Shown: positions 26,076-34,940 of the stretch, one piece after another
Numbering within the stretch: the stretch's first letter is position 1
Layout of the letters: every line of letters begins with the position of its first letter
Assembly (NCBI RefSeq): GCF_002104455.1
Contig: NZ_NBOC01000010.1
Location: 62,001-126,000 of the forward strand
Source: Colwellia chukchiensis
GTDB taxonomy: Bacteria; Pseudomonadota; Gammaproteobacteria; Enterobacterales; Alteromonadaceae
Direction: 5' to 3'
DNA: 64,000 nt
Program-made: the position numbers and the translations under genes
The notes under the pieces: model-generated
The model's input: only the letters and a program-made list of their open reading frames with translations
Database searches by the model: none
What the model was told of the DNA's origin: nothing

Positions 26076-27794
26076 TTAATTATCGCCTTGGCGCTCAATT
26101 ATCCCTACCGTGATAATACGTTGTTCCACCATTTCACGAACACAAAGCTCAATACCTGCGATTTGCACTACGCTCCCTAATTGTGGCCCAGCAGGCAGTT
26201 GCGAGTTAATAACCTGCGCTAGCGAGTATTCTGGGTCGCCTTCAATAATTAAGTCGTAAGAAAGCGCAACATCTGCCAAGGTAGTACTTGCTTTTACGCG
26301 TAACTCTTGCGATGGCAGTTCGTGTTTTTGTTGTGCCACTGTCGCTGAAAAAACGCAATCAACAAACTCTCTAGCATGAGGTTTAAGCACAATAAATAGC
26401 TGATCTTGGGCATGTAAAAGCGTTGAGCCGCGTGGCGGAATAATTTTGCCATTTCGGCTAATCATCGCCATGACAGTGCTATCTGGTAGGGCAAGTTGTG
26501 ATAAACGTCGACCTACTGCGCGCGACTCGCGACCAAGTGTATACTCAACAATATCTGCATCATCATCGCCCAACTGGGTTATTTCTAAGGTTGCCGCCGG
26601 TGTTGCTGGCGGTGGTAAGGTTAAGTTTAGCTTTCTTGCCATCCAAGGTAATGTTGAGCCTTGTAACGTTGCCGAAATGAGCACCACAAAAAAGACGACA
26701 TTAAAAATGAGTGCCGCATTAGCTAGGCCAAATATCAGCGGAAAGATCGCCAAAATAATAGGAACTGAGCCTCGTAACCCCACCCAGGACACGAGTGTAA
26801 TTTCTCGTAATTTAAACCCAAACAGTGCCAACACGGGCGTGACGGCTAGCGGTCGAGCGATAAAAATTAACACACAGGCAATTAGTAGCCCCTCTAACCA
26901 AATATCAAGCAACAATGTGGGGGTGATCAACAAACCTAACACCACAAACATAGTAATTTGACTTAACCATGCCAAGCCGTCGTGAAATAAAAACGTGCTA
27001 CGTTGAAAAACAAAACGGCTATTGCCAATGACCACACCCGTTATAAACACCGCTAAAAAGCCACTACCGCCAATATTAGCCGTGACCCCAAACGACAGTA
27101 AACCACATGCTGCCACTAACACAGGGTAAAGCCCTGACGCGGAAAGGTGAATACGATTAATTAAGCGCACCGATAACCAACCTACGGCAAAACCAACCAG
27201 TGCCCCTAGGCCCATTTGGGCAATAAACATCAGCAATAGTCCTGAACCTGGCTCAATACCATTGACTATGATTTCCAATAAACCTACGGTTAAAAATATC
27301 GCCATAGGGTCGTTCGAGGCACTTTCTATTTCTAGCGTTGCTTTGAGTTTTTTATTAAGGTGAATACCCGCATTTCGTAACAGCGAGAACACTGCCGCAG
27401 CGTCAGTTGAACCGACAATTGCGCCAAGCAACAACCCTTGCAGTAATGGAATATCGAGAATATAAGCGGCAGCAACGCCAGTAACAGCGCCAGTAACTAA
27501 CACCCCTAACGTGGCTAATGCCGACGCAGGCCGCCAAACCTGCTTGATGGCTTTAAACGGGGTTTGCAAACCACCATCAAACAAAATCAATGCTAATGCT
27601 AGCGTACCAAGTGCATGAGCGGCTTCGGCATTATCAAACATGATACCACCGGGGCCGTCTTCACCTGCGAGCATACCAACCAATAAAAATAAGACCAGTA
27701 CAGGCAAACCTAATCTTGCTGACAACTTGCTCGAAATAATACCGAGCAAAATTAACACCGCGGCCAACAAAATTACCTGATCAATAACGAACAT
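26076..27794 (-). CDS. nhaP2: Potassium/proton antiporter, CPA1 family
   Basis: A 572-residue CPA1 antiporter. About twelve membrane segments cover residues 1-390, with the family stretches LVLFLLVGMLAGEDGPGG, VGSTDAAAVFSLLRNAG and ATLEIESASNDPMAIF, the last holding the ion-binding Asp. The cytosolic C-terminus contains a TrkA-C/RCK-C domain (about 405-490: EYTLGRESRAVGRRLSQLAL ... DQLFIVLKP) and a CorC_HlyC-like end. It exports K+ (or Na+) for protons in cytoplasmic pH and K+ homeostasis. ATG 27794 is preferred because GGAG lies 6 bases before it; an upstream in-frame ATG at 27806 has no clear ribosome site. It stands alone, 52 bases before the binding-protein gene. Confidence 0.9.
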   Translation of the reverse strand: MFVIDQVILLAAVLILLGIISSKLSARLGLPVLVLFLLVGMLAGEDGPGGIMFDNAEAAHALGTLALALILFDGGLQTPFKAIKQVWRPASALATLGVLVTGAVTGVAAAYILDIPLLQGLLLGAIVGSTDAAAVFSLLRNAGIHLNKKLKATLEIESASNDPMAIFLTVGLLEIIVNGIEPGSGLLLMFIAQMGLGALVGFAVGWLSVRLINRIHLSASGLYPVLVAACGLLSFGVTANIGGSGFLAVFITGVVIGNSRFVFQRSTFLFHDGLAWLSQITMFVVLGLLITPTLLLDIWLEGLLIACVLIFIARPLAVTPVLALFGFKLREITLVSWVGLRGSVPIILAIFPLIFGLANAALIFNVVFFVVLISATLQGSTLPWMARKLNLTLPPPATPAATLEITQLGDDDADIVEYTLGRESRAVGRRLSQLALPDSTVMAMISRNGKIIPPRGSTLLHAQDQLFIVLKPHAREFVDCVFSATVAQQKHELPSQELRVKASTTLADVALSYDLIIEGDPEYSLAQVINSQLPAGPQLGSVVQIAGIELCVREMVEQRIITVGIIERQGDN

Positions 27795-28059
27795 AAACGG
27801 CTCCATCGCTTAAGCTTAGTGGCTAGTCAATATAATGACCTAAACTAGGCTGCTACTACAAAGTAATACGCTATTTACGATAGTAATAGCGGTTTTATAA
27901 CACTTTGTCTTGTAAAGAAAATATTGTATTAAACACCAAGAATTGTAGCACTAAATTCGCTAAAATGTTACCAGTGTCAGCATCGATAGTTTTGCCCCTA
28001 AAACTACAAACCATGACTGAACGCGCACTTATAACAAGCACTAATAAACGCAATTTATG

Positions 28060-28440
28060 TTATTGCCCTAATGAATGTAAGCCGAACATATTACCTTCGG
28101 AGTCAATGGCTATAGACACAAAACCGTACTCTCCGATTGAAAACTTCGGTTTCTCGACTTTACCGCCAGATGACTCAACACGCGATTCTTCTTCGGCGCA
28201 GTCTTGGCACGAAAAATAAACCATCACACTATTATTACCCGCGCTAACACCGGCCATTTGCACTAAAGCGCCCGTGGCACCGTATTGCTCCATATTAGAC
28301 GGAAACGCCTTCATTTTAATATTCGCATCAGTGGGATCGCCTAAGTCTTCCATACTAATGTTAAAAACAGACTCATAAAATTTTTGCGCTCGCGCCATAT
28401 CTGCAACATAAATTTCAAACCAACCTATAGGGTTATTCAT
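28060..28440 (-). CDS. VOC family (glyoxalase/bleomycin resistance-like) protein
   Basis: A 126-residue vicinal-oxygen-chelate protein. It begins NPIGWFEIYVADMARAQKFY, with the usual beta-alpha-beta opening and a conserved Glu. A second module, VMVYFSCQDCAEEESRVESS and GGKVEKPKFSIGEYGFVSIA, ends DSEGNMFGLHSL. Members bind a metal and act on small electrophiles, but many are uncharacterised. It has its own promoter region upstream. It borders a stretch of mobile-element debris. Confidence 0.88.
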   Translation of the reverse strand: MNNPIGWFEIYVADMARAQKFYESVFNISMEDLGDPTDANIKMKAFPSNMEQYGATGALVQMAGVSAGNNSVMVYFSCQDCAEEESRVESSGGKVEKPKFSIGEYGFVSIAIDSEGNMFGLHSLGQ

Positions 28441-28687
28441 ATGTTTTTCCTCACTATTAACCTAATGTTATAGCAAGCTGGCAGCCAGTTGTTATTGTCG
28501 CTATGGTTGTCAGCTAATTTTCATACCACCAGCACCTAAACGTGATGCCAATACGCACCTTTTAATTAAAGCGCTTAGTTAGAAAATTACCAAACTTAAT
28601 CGTGTAACTTAATATTGTGATCTTACCCCGAGCATATCTCGCTCATGACGAAATAACTGACAAAACATCAGGACACTCATTAACTAA

Positions 28688-28930
28688 CCTGAAGATATTC
28701 GCAAGGCCATTTCCCCAACCAATGCAATAGAGTCACTCAATTGCATCATTCGTAAAGCTATCAAGAAACGTAAGTTGTTTCCTCATGAAGATTCTACAAG
28801 AAAGGTTATTTATTTAGCGATTGAGCAAACATCTAGAAAGTGGATGATGCCAATAATAAATTGGAAAACAGCCTTGAATCGATTGATGATAGAATTCAAA
28901 AAACCGCTTAAAAGTTGTTATTTAACCTAA
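28688..28930 (+). pseudogene. Remnant of an IS256-family transposase (C-terminal part)
   Basis: The open stretch has no start codon. It reads IRKAISPTNAIESLNCIIRK, then AIKKRKLFPHEDSTRKVIYL, AIEQTSRKWMMPIINWKTAL and NRLMIEF before its stop. The phrases TTNAIESLN and W-TMPI-DWK-ALN mark the C-terminus of IS256 (Mutator-type) transposases. The catalytic DDE part upstream is missing. Apart from this remnant and the 18-base repeat, I saw no supported feature in the 28441-29034 gap. Confidence 0.8.
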
Positions 28931-28987
28931 GTCGTTACACAAAACTGTAACAGGATCTTTAACTTTTAACCTGCGCCAAATTATTCT

Positions 28988-29005
28988 TAAAACGGCTCTG
29001 ACCCC
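28988..29005 (-). repeat. 18-base repeat, left copy (inverted partner at 30243-30260)
   Basis: The minus strand reads GGGGTCAGAGCCGTTTTA. The identical 18 bases occur on the plus strand at 30243-30260, so the two copies face each other across the unknown ORF, the gdx cassette and the broken antitoxin. The left copy lies just past the IS256 remnant. It resembles short sequences scattered near transposase genes in related genomes, but its identity is not proven here. Confidence 0.6.
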
Positions 29006-29034
29006 TTTTATTCTGTCCAACTTAAAACCTCTTT

Positions 29035-29436
29035 TTAGGCAGGTTTTACAAAGCCACGTAAAAAAGGCCAACAAAATAAAAATAATATCGCCCCAAAAAT
29101 ACTCGCTAAAATATCATTTTTATCAAAGACAAAATTATCTAGTTCTGCTTGTCTAAACTCCCAACATATTAAGATAATTAGACATAATAAAGTACAAAAG
29201 GTAAACCATTTAAAAGGGTTTATCTTACCACGATATTTTTCAATTTTATTTTTGAAACCGATAAACACAGCAGGGAAACAAAAGGCTGTTATAAAGTTAG
29301 GAGCTACGCCCAATAATAAAGATATAGTAGAGCCTGTTTTATAATTATCTCTAAAATAATGAACAAGCAAAATAAGTAATACACCAAGTACAACCAGAAA
29401 AGCTAAGTTTTCACTTTTTTTATTGACGATAATCAC
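29035..29436 (-). CDS. Small multi-spanning membrane protein of unknown function, cassette-like position
   Basis: Not recognised. The 133-residue product has four hydrophobic segments: LAFLVVLGVLLILLVHYF, ISLLLGVAPNFITAFCFPAV, FTFCTLLCLIILICWEF and ASIFGAILFLFCWPFLRGF. The start is GTG 29436 with AAGGA 7 bases upstream. It lies immediately downstream of the attC-like site that ends the gdx gene and in the same orientation, so it would be the next gene of a cassette array; no second attC was found after its stop. It is AT-rich compared with its chromosomal neighbours. A short stem (AAAACCT/AGGTTTT) overlaps its end and may terminate transcription. Confidence 0.6.
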   Translation of the reverse strand: MIIVNKKSENLAFLVVLGVLLILLVHYFRDNYKTGSTISLLLGVAPNFITAFCFPAVFIGFKNKIEKYRGKINPFKWFTFCTLLCLIILICWEFRQAELDNFVFDKNDILASIFGAILFLFCWPFLRGFVKPA

Positions 29437-29451
29437 GACACATCCTTACCT

Positions 29452-29523
29452 GCCTGACGCCGCGCTCACCGGTAAATTAGAAGCGCTACGAGTAATTTAT
29501 CAAAGTGCAGCACCTTGTTAGGC
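29452..29523 (-). other. attC-like (59-base element) recombination site after gdx
   Basis: On the minus strand the site runs from GCCTAAC (29523-29517), which overlaps the gdx stop codon, to GCGGCGTCAGGC (ending at 29452). The outer 7-mers are complementary apart from one G-T pair. An inner stem TAAATTA/TAATTTA is also present. Integron attC sites have the form RYYYAAC...GTTRRRY; here the last core reads GTCAGGC, one base from GTTAGGC. The length of 72 bases is within the normal range. No integrase gene is in the window. Confidence 0.55.
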
Positions 29524-29835
29524 ATGAGCCAATTTAAGACCAACAATACCCGCACAAATCAGCCCTAAACTGACTAGCTTAAGGACGTCAGCAGACTCTC
29601 CGAACAATAATATTCCTAGAAGCGCCGTGCCTACAGCACCAATACCCACCCAAATCGCATAGGCCGTACCAACAGGTAACGTTTTCAGAGCCAAACCTAG
29701 CAATAAAAAACTTGCAACCAGCGAAATCACCGTGCCAACAGTAGGCCATAGCTTTGTGAAACCATCTGTGTACTTTAATCCAATAGCCCAACCAATCTCC
29801 AAAAGACCAGCGATAAACAAAATTACCCAGCCCAT
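29518..29835 (-). CDS. gdx: Guanidinium exporter, SMR family (Gdx/SugE)
   Basis: A 105-residue small multidrug resistance protein with four membrane helices. It has the essential Glu13 ([18 protein letters not shown]) and the subtype stretches [20 protein letters not shown] and [13 protein letters not shown], which match the Gdx/SugE branch rather than EmrE/Qac. This branch exports guanidinium in exchange for protons. A guanidine-II riboswitch lies directly in its leader. Its ATG 29835 has AGAGG 5 bases before it. The gene is bounded by a GTTAGGC core upstream and an attC-like site overlapping its stop, so it looks like an integron cassette that carries its own riboswitch. Confidence 0.93.
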   Translation of the reverse strand: MGWVILFIAGLLEIGWAIGLKYTDGFTKLWPTVGTVISLVASFLLLGLALKTLPVGTAYAIWVGIGAVGTALLGILLFGESADVLKLVSLGLICAGIVGLKLAHA

Positions 29836-29840
29836 AAATA

Positions 29841-29899
29841 CCTCTCAATTAACCTTGGGGCCGTCCCCTAACGAAACTGAGAGGTGAGGTCGTCCTCAC
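29841..29899 (-). promoter_or_regulatory. Guanidine-II (mini-ykkC) riboswitch controlling gdx
   Basis: On the minus strand two small hairpins carry the diagnostic ACGR loops: GTGAGG-ACGA-CCTCAC (29899-29884) and GGGG-ACGG-CCCC (29868-29857). After them comes AATTGAGAGG with the ribosome site. The linker between the hairpins holds ACCTCTCA, complementary to TGAGAGGT at the ribosome site (29847-29840). Without ligand it could mask translation; ligand binding would join the two hairpins and free the site. The downstream gene encodes the matching exporter. Confidence 0.92.
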
Positions 29900-29907
29900 T
29901 TCACTAT

Positions 29908-29914
29908 GCCTAAC
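29908..29914 (-). other. GTTAGGC core site at the upstream edge of the gdx cassette
   Basis: The minus strand reads GTTAGGC just before the riboswitch, the form expected at an integron cassette boundary (GTTRRRY). With the attC-like site at 29452-29523 it would bound a cassette of about 0.46 kb. I could not find a convincing attC body on its upstream side. Confidence 0.45.
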
Positions 29915-30066
29915 TCTTTGCTAAGCAGCTAAAAATAGTTTAGCTACAATACCGAACCAAGTGAGGCAAGCCAACTGTTTTGTCCGTTTGAGCAACTTGA
30001 TAATTGCCTTGATATAATCTCGGCGCTAACATTTGTGTGTACCTTGTTAGTTTTGAGGTAATTTCT

Positions 30067-30273
30067 ATGGATACTCGAATTCAATTTATAATTGATAAAG
30101 AAACAAAGCGTTTAGCTCAGCTAATAACTGAAAGCTAAGGCAGAACTTTAAGTGACGCATGTCGAGAACTTACTGAGAGCTTAGCCGAAGAACAACGTAA
30201 AACAATGCGCCATGATGTATGGTTAACCGTACAAAAGAAAATGGGGTCAGAGCCGTTTTATATTAATCATTAG
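30067..30273 (+). pseudogene. Broken ribbon-helix-helix antitoxin (RelB/DinJ-like)
   Basis: From ATG 30067 the frame reads MDTRIQFIIDKETKRLAQLI TES, then an in-frame TAA (30136-30138), then GRTLSDACRELTESLAEEQR and HDVWLT before losing similarity. This is the N-terminal DNA-binding part of RelB/DinJ-type antitoxins, common in integron cassettes. The C-terminal toxin-binding part is replaced where the 18-base repeat begins at 30243. No toxin gene follows. A promoter with extended -10 (TGATATAAT at about 30015) and the inverted repeat CTAAC...GTTAG before the start look like its former autoregulated operator. Confidence 0.65.
30243..30260 (+). repeat. 18-base repeat, right copy
   Basis: GGGGTCAGAGCCGTTTTA, identical to the minus-strand copy at 28988-29005. 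It truncates the antitoxin remnant and marks the right edge of the debris-rich segment. Between here and glmS (30274-30545) I see only a terminator-like hairpin. Confidence 0.6.
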
Positions 30274-30399
30274 GTGTCCCTTTTTCCAACCGACAGGCCT
30301 GAAAGCGTTCAGAATTCTGTGTCAGCCTAAATTGCTAAATGGGCTTCCCAGTCATTGCTAGACTCCAAATGAGGTACATGGCTACTTCAACTAGATATG

Positions 30400-30428
30400 C
30401 AAAACGGCCACATATTGTGACCGTTTTG
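30400..30428 (-). terminator. Possible terminator downstream of glmS
   Basis: Stem CAAAACGG (30400-30407) with CCGTTTTG (30421-30428), partly extended by CAC/GTG inside. It lies 118 bases past the glmS stop and has only a short T-run on either strand. Confidence 0.5.
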
Positions 30429-30545
30429 TTTCTTACTTTTTATCAGTAGCGAACTTATAAGTTTCAAACTTTATTTTTAGTAGCGCACATTAAACACTGT
30501 TACGATCATTATTTAACGCGCACAAAAAAGTTTTTTTAACCTAAG

Positions 30546-32378
30546 CTATTCAACAGTAACGCTTTTTGCTAAATTTCTTGGTTGGTCAACATCTGTCCCT
30601 TTAATGATAGCTACATAGTAAGACAATAATTGAAGCGGTAAGGTGTAAACAATCGGCGCAATTAAGTCATCACATACCGGCACGTTGATCACTTTCATGG
30701 TGTCGTCGCTGCTAAAGTTGGCACTGGCATCAGCAAACACATACATTAAACCGCCGCGTGCGCGTACTTCTTCAACGTTTGATTTAAGCTTTTCAATTAA
30801 GTCATTTTTTGGTGCCACGACAATTACTGGCATTTCAGCGTCAATCAGTGCTAATGGCCCATGTTTTAATTCGCCTGCGGCGTAAGCTTCGGCATGAATG
30901 TAGGAAATTTCTTTAAGCTTTAACGCGCCTTCCATTGCGATTGGGTATTGATCACCACGACCTAAAAATAGCGCGTGATGCTTATCGGCAAAGTCTTCTG
31001 CTAACTCTTCAATCGAGCCGGCTAAGGCTAATACTTCTTCCAACTTATTTGGCAAGGTCATTAACGATTGTGCAATGTCATTTTGCTTTTCTACTGACAT
31101 GCCATGATGCTGCCCTATGGCTAGGGTCATCATTAATAAGCCAACTAGCTGTGTGGTAAAGGCTTTTGTTGAAGCAACGCCGATTTCTGCGCCAGCTTTG
31201 GTCATAAAGGCTAAGTCAGACTCTCGCACTAGCGACGAGCCCGCAACATTACAAATGGTTAAACTGGCGCGATAGCCAATTTCTTTCGCTAAACGCAAAG
31301 CGGCTAGGGTATCAGCGGTTTCGCCCGACTGTGAAATAGTCACTAATAAGGCATTTTTAGGTACATGTGATTGGCGATATCTAAATTCGCTGGCAATTTC
31401 AATATTACAAGAAACGCCTGCCAGTGCTTCTAACCAATAACGCGCCACCATGCCTGAGTGGTAACTGGTACCACAGGCAATAATTTGCACATGCTCTATT
31501 TCTTGAAAAATTGCGTCTGCGCCAGCGCCAAAGGTTTGATTATCAAGCATATTGCCTTGTAATCTGCCTTCTAAAGTATTGCGAATCGCTGTCGGTTGCT
31601 CGTAGGTTTCTTTGAGCATGTAATGACGGTACTCGCCTTTATCGCCAACATCATGGCACACTTCTGACTCTTTAGCCTCACGCACCGCTGGTTTGCCGTC
31701 AATATCGAACACGTTAACTTCAAAACGGGTAATTTCGGCAACATCACCTTCTTCTAAAAAAGAGAACTTACGGGTCACGGGTAATAAGGCTAAAATATCT
31801 GAAGCAATAAAGTTTTCACCCACGCCGTAACCTATCACCAGTGGGCTACCTGAGCGTGCCACAACCACACGATCTTTATCGCGTGTATCCACTACTACTG
31901 TGCCGTAAGCCCCTTCTAATTGTTTCACGGTCGCTTGTACTGCGGCTAATAAACTCTTGGCTGACTTTAATTCGTGATGCACTAAGTGGGCAATTACTTC
32001 GGTGTCTGTTTCAGAGCTAAAATGATAACCTAAGTCTTGCAATTGGCTGCGCAGTTGCTCGTGGTTTTCGATAATGCCGTTGTGGACCACGGCAATTGTT
32101 TCTGACGACATATGCGGATGGGCATTAATTTCACTTGGCGCGCCATGGGTTGCCCAACGCGTATGGGCGATACCTGTGCCACCGGCAATTGGCTTGGCCT
32201 GCAAAGCGTCGGCAAGCTCTTGCACTTTACCTAAACGGCGCGCACGATTAAGTTGGTTTTCATTGTCAATAATGGCGACACCTGCCGAGTCATAACCGCG
32301 ATACTCTAAACGCTTTAACCCTTCGACTAAGATATCGGCGACATCACGTTGTGCGACAGCTCCTACAATTCCACACAT
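30546..32378 (-). CDS. glmS: Glutamine--fructose-6-phosphate aminotransferase (isomerizing)
   Basis: A 610-residue GlmS, which makes glucosamine-6-phosphate from fructose-6-phosphate and glutamine, the first step to UDP-GlcNAc. N-terminal glutaminase: MCGIVGAV, with Cys2 as nucleophile after Met removal, and [10 protein letters not shown]. Two SIS domains follow ([51 protein letters not shown]). The conserved C-terminus is [11 protein letters not shown]. It follows a DeoR-type regulator gene by 14 bases. The 3' end of glmS is the target recognised by Tn7-type TnsD; downstream there is about 2.5 kb of mobile debris. No glmS ribozyme is expected or seen. Confidence 0.98.
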   Translation of the reverse strand: MCGIVGAVAQRDVADILVEGLKRLEYRGYDSAGVAIIDNENQLNRARRLGKVQELADALQAKPIAGGTGIAHTRWATHGAPSEINAHPHMSSETIAVVHNGIIENHEQLRSQLQDLGYHFSSETDTEVIAHLVHHELKSAKSLLAAVQATVKQLEGAYGTVVVDTRDKDRVVVARSGSPLVIGYGVGENFIASDILALLPVTRKFSFLEEGDVAEITRFEVNVFDIDGKPAVREAKESEVCHDVGDKGEYRHYMLKETYEQPTAIRNTLEGRLQGNMLDNQTFGAGADAIFQEIEHVQIIACGTSYHSGMVARYWLEALAGVSCNIEIASEFRYRQSHVPKNALLVTISQSGETADTLAALRLAKEIGYRASLTICNVAGSSLVRESDLAFMTKAGAEIGVASTKAFTTQLVGLLMMTLAIGQHHGMSVEKQNDIAQSLMTLPNKLEEVLALAGSIEELAEDFADKHHALFLGRGDQYPIAMEGALKLKEISYIHAEAYAAGELKHGPLALIDAEMPVIVVAPKNDLIEKLKSNVEEVRARGGLMYVFADASANFSSDDTMKVINVPVCDDLIAPIVYTLPLQLLSYYVAIIKGTDVDQPRNLAKSVTVE

Positions 32379-32392
32379 ATTTTTTATCCTTT

Positions 32393-33154
32393 TTAACTGG
32401 CGATAACGAGGTTAACGCCTTGTTTAATAATTTCACTTCGCACGTTTTCAGGCATGTCTGCATCTGTGATCAACGTGTGAATTTTCTCCCAAGGTATTTC
32501 TAAGTTGGGGATTTTTCGATTGAGTTTTTCCGACTCCAACATAACAATAACTTCACGCGACACTTCTGCCATGACTCGGCTTAATCCTAACAATTCGTTA
32601 AAGGTTGTAGTACCGCGCGCTAAGTCGATACCGTCAGCACCGATAAACAGTTGATCAAAATCATAAGAGCGTAAAACACTTTCTGCCACTTGCCCTTGAA
32701 ACGACTCTGAATGTGGGTCCCAGGTGCCGCCTGTCATTAATAACGTTGGTTCGTTTTCTAGCGCATGTAAGTCCGAGGCAATTGCTAACGAATTAGTCAT
32801 CACCACTAAGCCTTGTTTAGCACTAAGCTCGCGCACTAAGGCTGAGGTGGTGCTGCCACTATCTAAAATAATACGATTATGGTCACGGATCAGCGATGCT
32901 GCTGTTTTGGCGATAATTATCTTTCGTTTCGAAACTTTTTCTGTTTTTGGCTCGATTATTTCATGAGGTAAAGGCACGGCACCGCCATATCGGCGCAGTA
33001 ATAAGCCACTATTTTCTAAAACCGCTAAGTCTTTGCGAATAGTGACTTCTGAGGTATCAAACTTTTTAGCTAGGCTATCTACACTTACTTCACCTAAATT
33101 ACTTAATTCGGCAATAATAGTATGACGACGTTGTTGGGTGTTTCGTTTTGACAT
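32393..33154 (-). CDS. DeoR/GlpR family transcriptional regulator
   Basis: A 253-residue regulator. The N-terminal winged helix reads [20 protein letters not shown], then [20 protein letters not shown] and [11 protein letters not shown]. The C-terminal sugar-phosphate-sensing DeoRC domain includes [16 protein letters not shown] and [18 protein letters not shown]. DeoR proteins are usually repressors relieved by a phosphorylated sugar. It lies between glmU and glmS and is only 14 bases from glmS, so control of amino-sugar synthesis, perhaps by glucosamine-6-phosphate, is a reasonable inference. Confidence 0.9.
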   Translation of the reverse strand: MSKRNTQQRRHTIIAELSNLGEVSVDSLAKKFDTSEVTIRKDLAVLENSGLLLRRYGGAVPLPHEIIEPKTEKVSKRKIIIAKTAASLIRDHNRIILDSGSTTSALVRELSAKQGLVVMTNSLAIASDLHALENEPTLLMTGGTWDPHSESFQGQVAESVLRSYDFDQLFIGADGIDLARGTTTFNELLGLSRVMAEVSREVIVMLESEKLNRKIPNLEIPWEKIHTLITDADMPENVRSEIIKQGVNLVIAS

Positions 33155-33298
33155 TGCTTTCGTTTGGCTCTTATAAGTTTCGATTTAAAACTTAGCTATT
33201 AGAACAAAAGCTGAAAATAAAAACAATAATTATCTAAAAGCCGAAGAATAATAATGTGGTGTTTTACCAAACCAGCAGCTTGTTGTGGTTTTTTCATC

Positions 33299-33332
33299 CA
33301 AAAAAAATGCACTCCATTAATATGAGTGCATT
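33299..33332 (-). terminator. Intrinsic terminator of glmU
   Basis: Stem AATGCACTC (33306-33314) with GAGTGCATT (33324-33332), followed on the minus strand by a run of T (A-run from 33299). It lies 27 bases past the glmU stop, so glmU and the regulator-glmS unit are separate transcripts. Confidence 0.88.
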
Positions 33333-33358
33333 AAGCAAACTTAGCAAACAGGCAAGGG

Positions 33359-34720
33359 CTATTTTTTACTCGGTCGCTGCCAACCACTGATATTACGCTG
33401 CTTTCCGCGGGCAACGCTGAGCTCATGCTCGGCAACATCTTTGACGATCACTGAGCCAGCAGCGGTTGTTGCCATATCGCCAATAGTCACTGGCGCTACT
33501 AGTGAGGCGTTAGAGCCAATAAAGGCACCAGCACCGATCACCGTTTTAAACTTGTTTACGCCATCATAGTTACAGGTAATAGTGCCAGCACCTATATTGG
33601 CGTTACTGCCAATTTCTGCGTCACCTAAATAACTTAAATGTCCTGCTTTCGCGCCGGCACCTAAAGTTGATTTTTTCATTTCTACAAAGTTACCCACATG
33701 GGCATCACGCTTTAACTCTGAACCTGGACGAATACGGGCAAAGGGACCTACCGACGCTAGCTCGCCAATAATAGCGTCTTCAATCAGAGTGTTAGGTTTA
33801 ATTACCGCCCCTTGGCCAATAGTGCAGTTTTTCAAAATACAGTTGGCGCCAATACGGGCATTATCAGCAATACTGACCTTGCCTTCAAAAATACAGTTAA
33901 TGTCGATCTCAACTTCTTGCCCCACAGTGACTGTGCCACGAATATCAATGCGGTTTGGGTCGCGCAAGCTAGCACCCTCAATCATCAGTTGTTCGGCTTT
34001 TCTCAGCTGATAAGCGCGCTCTAAGCCGGCCAGTTGCACACGGTTATTCGCGCCTTCAACTTCAATTTCACTGTCAGGGTGCGCAGTCGCAATAGCTTTA
34101 CCTTCCTGATGACAGGCGGCAATAATATCAGTTAAGTAATATTCACCTTGCGCATTGTCACTCGATAAATTACTTAACCAGCGTTTTAAATCCCCCCCGT
34201 TTGCCAGCAAAATACCGGTATTGGCTTCATTAACCAATAACTGCTCTGCTGTGGCGTCTTTTTGCTCAACAATACCCACTACCGTGCCTGCACTATCGCG
34301 CATAATGCGACCATAACCAGTTGGATTAGCTAAATGCACGGTTAACAATGCCATACCATTAGCAGGTTTAGCCGCAATTAAGCGCTGTAAAGTGCTAACT
34401 TGTGTTAATGGCACATCACCATACAATACCAACACATCTTCATCATCGGCTAAAAAGGGCGATGCCATATCTACCGCATGACCTGTGCCAAGTTGTTCTT
34501 TTTGTTCAACAAAGGTTAAGTCGTCTCCGGTAATTTTTGCTTTTAATAGTTCACCACCAAAACCATAAACCAAATAAATATTTTCACTGTCAACTTGGCG
34601 GGCGGCGTCAATTACATGCGACACCATAGGTTTTTCAGCAACAGGGTGCAGTACTTTAGGTAAGGCAGAGCGCATACGAGTACCTTTACCCGCAGCAAGA
34701 ATAACAACAGAGAGAGCCAT
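33359..34720 (-). CDS. glmU: Bifunctional UDP-GlcNAc pyrophosphorylase/glucosamine-1-phosphate acetyltransferase
   Basis: A 453-residue GlmU. The N-terminal uridyltransferase carries [32 protein letters not shown] and VLYGDVPL. The C-terminal left-handed beta-helix carries hexapeptide repeats (about 250-440: [20 protein letters not shown] ... [20 protein letters not shown]). It makes UDP-N-acetylglucosamine for peptidoglycan and lipopolysaccharide. It ends in its own terminator and shares a 220-base divergent region with tex. Confidence 0.98.
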   Translation of the reverse strand: MALSVVILAAGKGTRMRSALPKVLHPVAEKPMVSHVIDAARQVDSENIYLVYGFGGELLKAKITGDDLTFVEQKEQLGTGHAVDMASPFLADDEDVLVLYGDVPLTQVSTLQRLIAAKPANGMALLTVHLANPTGYGRIMRDSAGTVVGIVEQKDATAEQLLVNEANTGILLANGGDLKRWLSNLSSDNAQGEYYLTDIIAACHQEGKAIATAHPDSEIEVEGANNRVQLAGLERAYQLRKAEQLMIEGASLRDPNRIDIRGTVTVGQEVEIDINCIFEGKVSIADNARIGANCILKNCTIGQGAVIKPNTLIEDAIIGELASVGPFARIRPGSELKRDAHVGNFVEMKKSTLGAGAKAGHLSYLGDAEIGSNANIGAGTITCNYDGVNKFKTVIGAGAFIGSNASLVAPVTIGDMATTAAGSVIVKDVAEHELSVARGKQRNISGWQRPSKK

Positions 34721-34940
34721 AATTTTTCCGATTATTTTTATTTGATTAAAAAACGTAACAGTATTACCCGTTATTGTAGCGGTTTTTTATTTTTCACTCT
34801 ATTAAAATCCATTTAGCCAAGGTGCAAAGCAAAAGTAGCATAGTGCGGATATCGCATATCGCCTGTGTTGCGGTTATACTGAGCCCGAGTTTAATTTCGT
34901 AAACATACCAACGTATAAAAAGCACTAAGGCTACAAATAA

